This document shows, in pieces, positions 10,837-20,037 of a DNA stretch of 64,000 bases. The stretch comes from Effrenium voratum (taxonomy: Eukaryota > Sar > Dinophyceae > Suessiales > Symbiodiniaceae), in the NCBI GenBank assembly GCA_963377175.1, contig CAUJNA010003794.1:1137167-1201166 (forward strand), in the 5' to 3' direction. Position 1 is the first letter of the stretch, and the number at the start of each line of letters is the position of its first letter. The translations under genes and the position numbers were made by a program. Below the pieces are notes generated by a model that was given only the letters and a program-made list of their open reading frames with translations, ran no database searches and was not told the DNA's origin.

Positions 10837-10878
10837 CCTTGCTCACGCTGCAGGAAAGAAACACGCATCGCTAAGGGG
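10837..10878 (+). CDS. Small exon: CC half of integrase zinc module
   Basis: Fourteen codons, PCSRCRKETRIAKG, between an AG acceptor and a GTAGAG donor, phase 0 at both ends. C-x2-C followed by a basic stretch is the expected second half of an H2C2 integrase module. The next 175 bp (10879-11053) hold a GACGTGAC/GACGCGAC simple-repeat tract and are read as intron. Confidence 0.45.
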
Positions 10879-11053
10879 GTAGAGAGACGTGACTATAGAA
10901 ACGTGACTAGAGACGCGACGCGAGATGTGACAAGAGTCCGCTTTCGTGTCCGCATTCGGGTTCGTGGCTTCTATCAGGTTTTCTTGGTTTCATACCTGTT
11001 ATTGGACGCCCTGACAGGAGTGCAGACGGAATACCACGCGGGACACCATTGAG

Positions 11054-11540
11054 TCTCGGCCTCGCCACTTGCCTCGTCCAGGGCAAGCTGGAGACGTGAT
11101 CGGATGGGATCTGAAAACAGTGGTGCCGGTGAGGGGGTCCAAATGGACCATGCTTCTAGCAATCGACTTCACGTCGTCGAAGGCGCGAGGGTTACGGAAT
11201 CGAAGATGAGCAGGTTGGTTCCGTCATGCAGGACACACACCGCAGAAGCGGCCAGCCTAAACCCCTTGAGGTGTGGACATGGGACCTTGACTTCAAGAAG
11301 GCCAACCTCCAGGAAGTCCAATGGAGAATGATCAAGTTTTACCAAGAGGTCGAACTGCCCTGCTGCTGCTGGACGGACAATGGATCGCAGTTCCGCAACC
11401 TTCTCTCAGCGGCGATTGAACTCACTCTCGGTGTCCGTGCGATGACAATACCAGCCGGTCGTCCACAATCGAACGGGATTGTTGAGATCAGATCCCGAGC
11501 CGCAAAAGCAGTGGTCGTTTGGCCCCCTTCTAGAAAGCAT
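11054..11540 (+). CDS. Retroviral-type integrase core (rve, D,D35E), frameshifted
   Basis: Starts SRPRHLPRPGQAGDVIGWDL. The first catalytic Asp is at 11108-11110 in GWDL, followed by SKWTMLLAIDF. The second is at 11376-11378 in WTDNGSQF, and the Glu is at 11484-11486 in PQSNGIVE. Exactly 35 residues separate the second Asp from the Glu. The frame changes by one base at the GGG run 11189-11191; upstream reading stops at 11202 while the downstream frame is open from there. This is one lesion, or a base-calling error. The region ends RKH before a GTGAGC donor. By family, the enzyme joins DNA ends to a target. Confidence 0.8.
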
Positions 11541-11639
11541 GTGAGCTGAATCTCCTCCTGCTTGCAAAGCTTAAAGGTAAGGGCTAGCCCTTGATACCTT
11601 GTTGCACCCCCCCTCCGCTGTGATGTCCGAGGAAAGAAG

Positions 11640-12794
11640 ATCTTAGATCGCGCTGTTCAAGGAGATCGAAGCCGATTAGGCACGGCCACCGTTGCCTACA
11701 ACCAGAAGAATCTCACCACATGCGACTTGCCCCCGGAGACACTGTGGAGGCTCCTCAGGCCACAAGAGAGCAGATGGCGGTACTTCAACCTGAAGGCAGC
11801 GGCTGAAGCTCCAGCGACCATGACTGATGGTGAGTGGCACGCCTTCCTGGACGCAACGCAATGGGATAAGCAATCTCTACAGGATAGAGCGAAGGCCCTG
11901 CATGCCGTCATCAACCCATTGCGGCGGGCCATGCAGAGCAAGCAGCTGCGGGCGCAGATGAAGACCCAGATGAAGTGGCTCCGCAGAAAGCACAAGAGGG
12001 CAGCCATGCCGCTGCTTGCGGGGGACATAGTGCTGTCCAGAGCCACACAGTACACGACACGGTGTGGGCCGCATAAGTTCGAGACGAAGGGCGGTGGTCT
12101 GAGGACATGGGCCGTGCTGCAAGTCCGTCAAGGATTTGTCCAGGTGCAGGATGCTGCGACGGGCGAGATTGCCTGGAGACACGATTCGCACCTGAAGCTC
12201 ATGCCGCGGGCCGTGGCGGCCGACAATGACAACCAGAATATGTCAGCGATGCAGTCTCCGGAGACGGTGATGCCTGCGTGGGACGTCGTCCGGGCTGCCG
12301 CGGATGGTGCGTGCCTTTTCAGGTCGCTGGCTATGGGCTGCGATGCTGCTCGTGGGGCCACAGCTGCTGCTCTGACAGACGATGCGGGTAGTGCGGCGGA
12401 GATGCGCGAGACGCTGCTCATGCACTTGGAGTGTCGCGCAGACAACGCAAAGAACGATGATCTAATAAGCCTTCAGCTGCAAGTGGAGGCCGAGATGCTG
12501 GACGACCCCATTTGGATGCAGGACCATGCTGCTGATGCCTGGTCGTGGCCGGACTACTTCGCCTTCATGTCACGCCCTGGGAGTTACGGCACGGCCGTGC
12601 ATTTGCAGACTTTCGTGGAAAGCCACGAGATGGCGATCGAGGTGTGGGAGAATATCGCTCCCCATGGCAAGCTCACGTGCACGTGGCGCGAGGGCGAAGC
12701 CTTTAAGAAGGCTGTGCGTCTTCTGCGGTCGGGCAACCATTATGATCTGCTCGTCCCTCGGAGACGGTTGCGGCATAAGACCAGCTGCAAGTGA
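11640..12794 (+). CDS. Integrase C-terminal domain fused to OTU-like cysteine protease
   Basis: 384 codons after a 99-bp phase-0 intron (11541-11639). A helical, basic region (about 11820-12000) is followed by AGDIVLSRATQYTTRCGPHK ... WAVLQVRQG ... EIAWRHDSHLKLM, an SH3-like integrase tail. Then AADGACLFRSL (Cys at 12312-12314) and SGNHYDLLVP (His at 12738-12740) give the two catalytic signatures of OTU proteases at family-typical spacing. GTAVHLQTFVESHEMAIEVW lies between them, as expected. OTU enzymes cut ubiquitin chains; in an element it may process the polyprotein or counter host ubiquitination. Stop at 12792-12794. Confidence 0.75.
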   Translation: MLDRAVQGDRSRLGTATVAYNQKNLTTCDLPPETLWRLLRPQESRWRYFNLKAAAEAPATMTDGEWHAFLDATQWDKQSLQDRAKALHAVINPLRRAMQSKQLRAQMKTQMKWLRRKHKRAAMPLLAGDIVLSRATQYTTRCGPHKFETKGGGLRTWAVLQVRQGFVQVQDAATGEIAWRHDSHLKLMPRAVAADNDNQNMSAMQSPETVMPAWDVVRAAADGACLFRSLAMGCDAARGATAAALTDDAGSAAEMRETLLMHLECRADNAKNDDLISLQLQVEAEMLDDPIWMQDHAADAWSWPDYFAFMSRPGSYGTAVHLQTFVESHEMAIEVWENIAPHGKLTCTWREGEAFKKAVRLLRSGNHYDLLVPRRRLRHKTSCK

Positions 12795-13320
12795 TGGTCC
12801 GACCAAGTATAAAAGATGTTCTTTCGCCGCAGAATCAGACATGGAGGTGTTTTGACGTATTTGGAACATGAGCTTTGTGGTAGCAACTGATCACCAGACA
12901 TTTGTGCACATGGATCTGCTGCTCTTCTCGCATGTCTCGAGAGCTTGCAAGGGTCTTTGGTGTGACGCCAAAAACCATGGATCCAGTCCTTTGTTAAGAA
13001 CCCCTTTTGTTGTTAAGATTGACACAAGAAGAAAAGCTACATTTTTTCGGGGTTTCTTTTAAAAACACTCTTAGACCTTTTGAAATCAAACGGGTTTGTC
13101 TCTTTTTAGGGTGCCCCTCGGATGTGGTGTTCAAGGGAAACCTCAAAGACACCCACCATTTTAGCGGGTCTCCCTCAAAAAAAAAACACGCGGATCGCAC
13201 TTCCGGCGGTGAGTGGCGGGGTTGGTGACGAGGGTCGACATAGTTTCGTGCGGATTTGCGTAGTGGCAGTTTCTTGGAAATCTCGCGGGCGAGTAGCCCT
13301 CAGGCGGGCAGGACGGGATC
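12795..13320. other. 3' flank of the element
   Basis: No further coding domain. A family I-like piece (TTTTTAGGGTGCCCCTC ... GGTGTTCAAGGGAAACC) lies at 13095-13140. The + strand from about 13200 is GC-rich without a clear frame. Confidence 0.4.
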
Positions 13321-13445
13321 TGGGACCACCAAGGGGGGGGGGACCATACCATTGGGGGGGGGGGGGGGGTACGTGGCCCAGGGACTGGTACATATATTAT
13401 GTATGTGTACTTTTTTGGGGGGGGCATGGTCCCCCGAAAAAAGGA
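13321..13445. repeat. Right G/C-tract element
   Basis: Long G runs separated by ACCATACCATT and TACGTGGCCCAGGGACTGG, then TACATATATTATGTATGTG and a further G run closing with CATGGTCCCCC. Read on the - strand, AATATATGTACCAGTCCCTG matches the left element's start in inverted orientation. Confidence 0.55.
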
Positions 13446-13829
13446 CGCACCCACCTATGTCTTGTGATCTCTCCAGCCAAAGCCAAGGTCCGGGCGGAGT
13501 GGGACTCGGATGCCAAAGGCCTGAAGAAAGCCGTCCAGCCCCGAAAGTATCATAGAAACGGACTTTTAGCACCCAGAGGCTCCAATCCGATTGATTTAGG
13601 GCCTTCAAACAGCCAGGTTTTGAGACCCCCAACCACCTCCGAAATGTCTAATGGAGGGGTCTTCCATTGAAAGCCGAAGCCGATCGGCGCCTCTGGGCAG
13701 GAAGCAAAGAGTGCTCTAGGAGCACTAATTCCTGGTCCATTCTTTTCCATCGTTCCTTCCTCGAAAGAACCCGATCCGTTTCCACTGGGCTGATGGTTTC
13801 CTGAAAAGGAGGAGCCAGTTGAAAATCGG

Positions 13830-13896
13830 TTCATGACCCCCCTTATTTAGGGTCATGACCAGCCATGTTTCATTCGGGTCGGAAGGAGACTCTAGG
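13830..13896. repeat. Family A, half copy
   Basis: TCATGACCCCCTTATTTAGG, then GGGTCGGAAGGAGACTCTAG. This is the end typical of the AGAAGGAGACTC subfamily; the left arm is missing. Confidence 0.75.
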
Positions 13897-14259
13897 TACA
13901 TTTGGCAGAGAACAGGCAGCCTGTTTCTTGTGACCCACTCTAGGAAACGGTTTGGATGCCGTTGTTGTGGATCCACCCCTGTAGGATATTAAAAGAGTAC
14001 TAAAAAAGAACCGGCAGGAAAAAGGAATAGGCCCCTGGTTGGTGCTCAGATCCCCTGCTAAAGGTGGGGGTCCGAGTCCTAAAAGCAGACGCACCCATGT
14101 CTCCTTTTTCATCTTGTCGTGTCTGCTCATTTGAAGGCCAAGCCCAAAAAAGGCTTCTGAGCAGCTTAAAAAGCTGGCGACACATCCTAGCTCCTTTCTT
14201 TCCCTATGGCCAAGTGAACGGTCACCCATTGGGGTGGGCACCTCTGTGGGTTGTTTGTT
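13897..14259. other. Dispersed repeat shared with 52.1 kb, then family I tail
   Basis: 13935-14030 (GGAAACGGTTTGGATGCCG, TTGTTGTGGATCCACCCC, AACCGGCAGG) is related to 52150-52245. 14060-14250 resembles 15255-15420: GGGGTCCGAGTCC, AGACGCACCCATGTCTC, TCATCTTGTCGTGTC, GGTCACCCATTGGGGTGGGC. These are long dispersed repeats with no coding frame I trust. Confidence 0.55.
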
Positions 14260-14374
14260 GTCTTGCTGGTGCTCAGTAGGGAATGTGAGAATGAACCCAG
14301 GGATTTCCGAATACAGGAAACCACAAGGGATGGGTTACAAGGGTCATTCCCTAATTCCCTACTGAGCACCGGCA
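14260..14374. repeat. Family K palindromic element
   Basis: CTTGCTGGTGCTCAGTAGGG and CCCTACTGAGCACCGGCAAG are near-perfect terminal inverted repeats of about 25 bp around a 65-bp centre. Related, more diverged copies lie at 57215-57312 and 62430-62555. Confidence 0.85.
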
Positions 14375-14414
14375 AGGTGTGTCCCACTCTCTTTGCGTCT
14401 TTACAGTCTGAAAC

Positions 14415-14893
14415 AGGCATAGGTGGCCTTTGGAAAAATAGATGGCCCTGGCAAATGGAATAAACCCCATCTAAACCAGTGCCATCTATTTTTAACCCAA
14501 CTAACCTATAAAGGACACCTATGGAAACAGGCGTTTCCCGGAAAGAGAAATGATCGTGTGATCAAAACTGCTAAGACATGTTATGTCGAAGCCTTGGCCT
14601 CACAGGCACCTGTAGCCCCCCCCCCCCCCCGTGTTATGCAAAACCAACCGAACCAAAACACTCACCCAAACCAACCATGTGCAAACTACCCTCCCATCAA
14701 CATGGAACTTGAGGGGAACCCCTAAGACTATGTTCCTTTTAAAGGGATCTTCTGTCAGGTTGCATGTTGGGATGGGGTTTATCCTAGGTGACCTGTTCGA
14801 AAAATCTCGATGGCCCTGGTGAATGACACAAAACCAATCTAAACCAGAGGAACACGTCTAATTTAAGCAGACTAACCTAAACAGGACACCTAT
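14415..14893. repeat. Two family E elements
   Basis: 14417-14523 and 14783-14893. Each opens TAGGTG(G/A)CCT, carries GATGGCCCTGG and ATCTAAACCAG, and ends GGACACCTATG. Between them, 14524-14782 contains a C run (14617-14630) and no supported gene. Confidence 0.8.
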
Positions 14894-15089
14894 GCTTGGT
14901 ATGCTAACACTGTTTGTTTTTTGTTCAAGCACACGAAAGTCAACAAGCCTAACCTAGAACCATGGCAAAAGTAAAGATACCGTAAACTGCACCTGGGCCT
15001 CGGTACCCCTAATTTATCGACCTCGGTTTCAACTTTGAGGATGATTCAAAGCCCTCAAAGTCCCTGATGAATCCCCCGAGATTCACATG

Positions 15090-15425
15090 TGCGTGTGTCT
15101 TTCTTTGAGGGTACTCCCTTTTGGGTTGTTTTAAAGGGAAACCATCATTTGGCTGTGGATCAAAATTAAACCTCCAGGAGACCGCAGGTTTTACTGCTTG
15201 GTTCCATTTACCAGGGTTCCATTTAGGGTTCCTATTCGTGAACAACTGCCATATTTGGGGTCCGAGTCCGGAAAAAAAACAGACGCACCCAAGTCTCTTT
15301 TTCTTCATATCGTGTCTTCTCATTTTACGGCCAGACCCAAGCTGGCAAAGCCTCGTAACGTCTTTACACATGCCCATGCGGGGAGAGAAAGGTCACCCAT
15401 TTGGGTGGGCAGCACCGGTGGGCTT
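15090..15425. repeat. Composite of families I and G
   Basis: 15108-15145 is family I (GAGGGTACTCCCTTTTGGG, TTAAAGGGAAACCATC). 15150-15250 is family G (GGCTGTGGATCAAAATTAAA, GACCGCAGGTTTTACTG, CCAGGGTTCCATTTAGGG). 15255-15425 repeats the block seen at 14060-14250. Confidence 0.7.
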
Positions 15426-15439
15426 CTTTTTTAATACTA

Positions 15440-15745
15440 ACCTTTCCTGGGCTGTCCTCAGATCCCCCGCACCCCGCTTCTCAATTTTTAGCGGGTTAAA
15501 TTCGGAAATCCAACCACCAAAACACTGAAAAGCAAAAAGTCTAAGGAACCGGATGGCTGGGAGCTTACTACCTGGAGTCTCCATGACACAAGTTGGCATC
15601 TCATCATTTTCTCGAAATCAGGCCCAAACAAGATGGCTCTTCCCCAGAAATTCCCTTTCAAACCACAAAAAAAAACGAAGCGGTACCTGGAGTCTCCTTC
15701 AGACCCGAATCAAGTTTCAAAAGGAACCCCGGTCCAGCCCTACTT
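15440..15745. repeat. Family D followed by family A variant
   Basis: 15448-15568 holds GGGCTGTCCTCAGATCCC, a TTTTTAGCGGGTTAAAT hairpin and GGAACCGGATGGCTGGGAGC. At 15571 an A-type arm ACCTGGAGTCTCCATGACAC leads into AAGTTGGCATCTCATCAT. The same D-then-A arrangement recurs at 37135-37310, so the pair was copied as a unit. A second A arm lies at 15684-15710. Confidence 0.75.
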
Positions 15746-15777
15746 GCTCTGGGGGGTTGTAGGCCCAGCGGAGCACC

Positions 15778-15882
15778 ACCAGCTCAAAATTAAACAGGAG
15801 GGGCAAACCGCAGGTTTTGTTCCATGTTTCCACTTACCAGGCCAACCCATGTTGGTACCGGTTTTTTGAGCCACAGCCATAT
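15778..15882. repeat. Family G block
   Basis: TCAAAATTAAACAGGAGGGG, AAACCGCAGGTTTTGTTCC, GTTTCCACTTACCAGG, TTTTTTGAGCCACAGCCATA. Matches 27966-28072 closely. Confidence 0.75.
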
Positions 15883-15944
15883 GTTTTAGCATTGGTAATA
15901 CTAAACTCTCTATCAGCCCTGTGCCAAAACCCCAAGCAGGAACT

Positions 15945-16056
15945 TGTGACCCCGCTTGGCGGGGCTCTGGCATGCGGGGGCGATCCCTTGTTCACTTGAT
16001 AAGACCTGGGCTTAAAAAACCTTGGCTTATCTTGGGCTGAATGAGGGATAGCCCCT
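15945..16056. repeat. Family L hairpin block, copy 1
   Basis: CCCCGCTTGGCGGGG is a perfect hairpin, followed by GCGATCCCTTGTTCACTTGA, AAGACCTGGGCTT and GGGATAGCCCC. Copy 2 is at 43917-44038. Confidence 0.75.
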
Positions 16057-16165
16057 CGGCTGACTGGCAGCGCTTGAAAACTCCTAGTCAAGCGGGTCCT
16101 ACATCAAGGGAAACTCAGCTGTAAGTCCTTGCGCCCATCGCTCGGGTTCCCCGTTTTTGGGCGTC

Positions 16166-16327
16166 ATGGAAGATCTCTCGCGCGCCTGGAGCGCGGAGAG
16201 TCCTGGCTGGCGCGCGGGCCTTTGGGTCAGACCTTGGATTGAAGCCTTGTCATCCCTCCTACCTGGGGGGAGGGATGGGGGTAGGGCCCAGTTTACATTG
16301 GTGGACAGTCCCGAAGAGGTTCCCTAA
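16166..16327 (+). CDS. Small ORF or exon, unknown function
   Basis: 53 codons beginning MEDLSRAWSAESPGWRAGLW, in a local GC-rich island outside all repeat families seen. Trp, acidic and Arg residues are frequent, which is unlike the repeat-derived frames. It could be a first exon. Function unknown. Confidence 0.28.
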   Translation: MEDLSRAWSAESPGWRAGLWVRPWIEALSSLLPGGRDGGRAQFTLVDSPEEVP

Positions 16328-16979
16328 CCCCAAAGGATGCTCTGACTATGGCAACACAGAAGTGAAGCCAGCAAACAACTGCCAACAAACATGCACGTAG
16401 AATGAGACAGGTCGTTGCAGGATTCCGAGGTGGGCCTGCAAGTCACTCATTCCGGTGCCCTTCCAATCAGCAAGAAAGGCAGGATATAGCTTGAATCAAG
16501 TAACCTGGGTGGGACTGCACCCGCTCTTCCAAAAGCTGTACGCCGAACCCTCCGGGTGAAGACTCTGCCTTGCAAGCTGATTCTACATGACAAACTCAAG
16601 CAAGTCAAATGAAGTGATCATTGAGTTTTGAAGTGCCGGGGTCCCAAAAATAACCCAACCCACCTTTAGGCTGCGTTCAAAGGGAACGCAAACCAACCAC
16701 CTGTGAGGTCCCCTGATTTTGGATGCACCTCTAAACCGAATCAAATATATGGCTATCAGTTTGATAGGGGTCCCCCTGCAAAGTGACTGGTGGACACAAA
16801 TCCCCACCTAGATGATGTCAAAGGGTCCCGAATTACATTTCACGCACACACATATTGAACAACTATGTTGTTTCCATTCACTTGGACGTCTCTGTCATGG
16901 AACAAAAAAACATATTGTTCGTTCCCGTCGTCCTGCAACAAGAAGGCGCAGACATGAACCCTAGACCATTAAATTAACA
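16328..16979. other. Intergenic, nothing recognised
   Basis: No MITE copy, RNA gene or credible coding island was found. Confidence 0.4.
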
Positions 16980-17125
16980 TACTGTGGTGGATGCACAAAA
17001 TCCATTTCGCACCACTGTGAAACCATGGTGGCAACCATAACGTTTGTTAGTATTTACAAGGGAATCGAATCCTTCCAGGGTTTCCGAACGGTGGTGCGAA
17101 ATGGATTTCGCAACCATCCACAGCG
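16980..17125. repeat. Family C palindromic element
   Basis: TACTGTGGTGGATGCACAAA opens it and GGTGCGAAATGGATTTCGCA with CCATCCACAG closes it. The core contains GTTTGTTAGTATTTACAAGG, the family C hallmark. Confidence 0.85.
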
Positions 17126-17305
17126 AGCCACAGCCAACAAAATGTGGCTCCCCGGTAAAAAAGGACAAGTTTCGCGAGTCCCCCGTGTTCCCGCCCCAAA
17201 GAAAATTGCCCACTGACCGAACCTCACAGAACCGTGACGTAAAAAAAACAAAAAAATGGGGCGGCCCACCATGGCCACACGTGCCTTCTCACCTTTCCAC
17301 AAAAA

Positions 17306-17342
17306 ACACACACACACAAAAAGAAAACACACACACACACAT
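17306..17342. repeat. CA microsatellite
   Basis: Two (AC)n runs separated by AAAAAGAAA. Confidence 0.9.
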
Positions 17343-17989
17343 GGTTTGTTATTATCTTTCTAAACAATGCAATAGCCTCAAAAGTTCCAGATCCTTTGAG
17401 GACAATTCTCCAGAGTGCCAACCCAACGGTTTCACCAAGCTTAAGCACCCTGATTAAACGGCCTGTTGGCATTCCTTCAACGACCAGCTGGTTGCTGGGT
17501 TGCTCTTCTGTCCACTAAAAGATTGATCAGCTTACCTATTGAAACAGGTCTTTCTGGGACCCCCTTAAGGTGGTCACCCGATGGACCAGCCGTGATTGAC
17601 ATCCAAGAAACCCATCTCCAGGAAATTTGCCAACCAGCAAATCGCACAACCCCCTGCTCTGTGGGGGTATTTGGAGAGAATGTCCTGGAGAACTTCTCTT
17701 CAGATGGTTTCTTAAGGACCATTTCCCTACGTCCTATACCCTACCACGTACGTACAGAACTCCTGGCTCCTTAGCTCCCTCTTAAGCAAAATTGGAGACC
17801 GCCAGCTCCGTAGCGGCCCCCTTCCAACCACCAGCTATGTGGCCACCCAGTGAACATCCCAGTCCAACCACCAAAATAGGTTCTAAACTGGGTGGTGAAT
17901 TCGCCTACCAACCAAAATGGGATCCCAAAACGGTTCTGAGCCACTGCCATGTGGCAAAACCTCCCGAAGCCCGAACACCGGACACTGAC
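17343..17989. repeat. Unassigned segment, then family F block
   Basis: 17835-17960 is family F: CCAGTGAACATCCCAGTCCA, CCACCAAAATAGGTTCTAAA, GGGTGGTGAATTCGCC, AAAATGGGATCCC. Upstream, 17460-17775 has an open + frame with the short string VIDIQETHLQ, which recalls LINE endonucleases but stands alone. Confidence 0.5.
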
Positions 17990-18057
17990 CTGCATGGCCC
18001 CTGCAGCGTTCTCCGCCTCCGTGCTTTGCAGCGCCTGCCGGGCGGCATTGGGGGAGG
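17990..18057 (-). CDS. Predicted internal exon, unknown protein
   Basis: 68 nt between acceptor GCCCTCTCCCAG and donor GTCAGTGT on the - strand. The open frame reads SPNAARQALQSTEAENAAGA(MQ), a helix-forming, protein-like composition. Two bases precede the first full codon. Size is similar to the exons at 35.2, 42.2 and 48.6 kb. No homologue recognised. Confidence 0.35.
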
Positions 18058-18428
18058 CTGGGAGAGGGCATCAAAATGTGTGCCATGGTCGAAACTCCGT
18101 TTGATTGGCCTACTTATAGCTGCCCAAAGGACCCAGAAATAAAAAGGTCAACCTTTTGGCACTTTCACTACAATCCAACGGATCAAAAAGGTCGGCTTTG
18201 GGCAAGTGAGCCTATGGTCATGCTTTCCCTTGCCAGGAATCCTTTTAATTGTATCATGGTTACTAAGGATCTCACCAGGTAAAAATGGGAACGAAAAAGG
18301 GGAAACCAGATCCTGTCAGATCCGGTCGATTCGCTTGCATTCGTGAGTTTACATATTCCCAGTGCCCGGTGTTCGAGTCACTCCTTGACTCCTATGAAAG
18401 TTGGTGGCTGTCCGTTTGGCTGAAGCCG

Positions 18429-18716
18429 ACAGGGTTCCTTCCATTTGCAGATACGCGCCCCCCCCCGGAAAAAAAAAGAAGGGACCTAAACAGGGCAGGG
18501 CTCCTTCCATTTGCAGATACGCGCCCCCCCGGAAAAAAAAAGAAGGGACCTGAACAGGGCTCCTTCCATTTGCAGATACGCGAGAAGGGACCTGAACAGG
18601 GCTCCTTCCACTTGCAGATACGCCCCCCCCCCCCGGAAAAAAGTGGAACTATTTCCAGTAGTGAAGTCGATTCCCTTGAAAAACCAGAACACAAACAAGT
18701 TTAAACAATATCCTTC
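18429..18716 (+). repeat. Family J element with internal tandem duplication
   Basis: The unit TCCTTCCATTTGCAGATACG + C run + GGAAAAAAA + GAAGGGACCTGAACAGGG is repeated about four times (starts near 18436, 18507, 18564, 18604). The normal J body GGAACTATTTCCAGTAGTGA, CGATTCCCTTGAAAAACCAG follows. Confidence 0.85.
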
Positions 18717-19355
18717 GCAAATGCCAGGTTCCACTTAACATCCCAAACTTTCCAGTCTCCGAGAACCGAATCTTTTCGAGGGTTGGGCTACACATTCCAA
18801 AAACGTTGGTGACCGCGCGAGGTGTTCTTGAAGAATTCGTCCCAATCTTGGTTATGGGCTAACGGCCAACTCCCGGCTGGAGGTCACGCAACTCGGGGTC
18901 CATCTGGGTTGCATGGGCCCAACGACATTTCGCCTACCAGGAATCCAACACCTCGCAACACATGCACCCATTTCCGGATGGCCGCCTTTTTTCGGGATGC
19001 TCTCTTCCGGCGGTTCTGGGATTTGTTGCCGGAATATTGAGCGCGATGTAAATTCCCTGTGGAAGAAAAAGGCTGCCCGCAAATTCCTAAAACGGCATAA
19101 GTCCAACATCCCCACAGTTGTACTGTAGAGCAGAGAAGCACTGCAAGATGCGCACCAAATCAGGCCGGCGTTCTTTGCCAGCACAAAATCGGAAGGTAGC
19201 TCTGACGCTAGCCATGTGTAATCATGTGTAGCCAAGCTATTGAAGCACAATGCAACCATAAGTACGCTCTCATTGAAGCATGTAGTAGCTGACAATTGCC
19301 GCCACATGCGGGTCTGCAAAGACACAGCGACGGCCTGAATGAGCTTTTATGTGCG
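18717..19355. other. Intergenic, no recognised element
   Basis: A - strand frame of 157 codons spans 18852-19325 but lacks splice context or motifs. I see no gene I can support. Confidence 0.35.
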
Positions 19356-19567
19356 TTCACGGTGTTTAGGGTGGGTTTGCGGTGGGCTTAGGGTGGGCTT
19401 GGGTGAGTCTAGGGCAGGCCTTGGGTCGTTTTGGGGCAGGTGTAGAGTTTTGTGTTTGGGTATAGGCGGGGGGGTTCGGGTGAGTTTAAGGTCAGTTTAG
19501 ATTGGTCTATGGGGATTAGGGTTGGTTTAGAGTGAGCTTAGGTTGGTTTAGGGTGGGTTTTAGGGCG
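19356..19567 (+). repeat. Degenerate telomere-like tract
   Basis: Strongly strand-asymmetric sequence built from imperfect TTTAGGGTGGG, CTTAGGGTGGG, TTAGGGTTGG and GTTTAGAGTGAGC units. TTTAGGG is the telomere repeat reported for dinoflagellates and plants. The units are too diverged to be a functional telomere, so an internal relic is the simplest reading. Confidence 0.6.
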
Positions 19568-20037
19568 CTCGCTCGCTTGCACACTCGCTCGCTTTCCATG
19601 AACAAATCCAAGCAATCCGTGAATCCAGCGGAACAAAAACAAAAGAAACTAAACAAAAAACATACTAAACACAACTGGATGAATACAGTACCCTCTACGT
19701 ATCCCAGGCTACCGGCGACTTAAGATAGGAATTGTTGCACCTCAGGTGTGTCCCGATCGCAAGATCTTCCCTTTCAAGAGGTGTCACCCTGTGTCGGATC
19801 AAATCGGTTGGCTTCAAATACCGACTCCAAATACCCACTCTTGTTTTAGGGTATCATGTAAAAGGAGGTATGTCCCTTGAAAAACCGATCGGCTTTCCAA
19901 AAAAACTGCCCTAGAAAAAGTTGGTATTTGAAGTAGGGGGTAAACCAACCGTTTTCGGGAGGCCCATGTTGAGAAGAAGGCCCCAGGAGCCCAAGATCCT
20001 AGATGAAGGTCCCAATAAAAAACTTCAAATGCCCATG
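19568..20037. other. Intergenic
   Basis: A short GCTCGCTCGCTT/ACTCGCTCGCTT direct repeat at 19567-19597. Otherwise no gene or element identified. Confidence 0.4.

Larger units (their letters stand above)
7631..13398 (+). mobile_element. Candidate primase-integrase-OTU transposon
   Basis: The interval contains one + strand coding unit of about 4.6 kb. It combines a RepB-like primase, Cys-rich fingers, an integrase zinc module, a D,D(35)E integrase, an SH3-like tail and an OTU protease. The ends are placed at two inverted G/C-tract motifs that agree at 18 of 21 positions (7631-7651 versus the reverse complement of 13378-13398). No target-site duplication could be recognised, so the boundaries are tentative. 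No reverse transcriptase, capsid or B-family polymerase is seen. Known relatives by parts are Ginger-type DNA transposons and LTR-element integrases (integrase) and plasmid RepB primases. The combination is, as far as I know, unusual. Confidence 0.5.

Noticed and set aside
17576..17620. VIDIQETHLQ, recalling the LINE endonuclease QETH motif
   Set aside because: No other endonuclease or reverse transcriptase motif in any frame nearby; a short chance match is likely.
18392..18734. Repetitive ORFs on both strands with ICKWKEPC units
   Set aside because: Products of the four-fold family J tandem.
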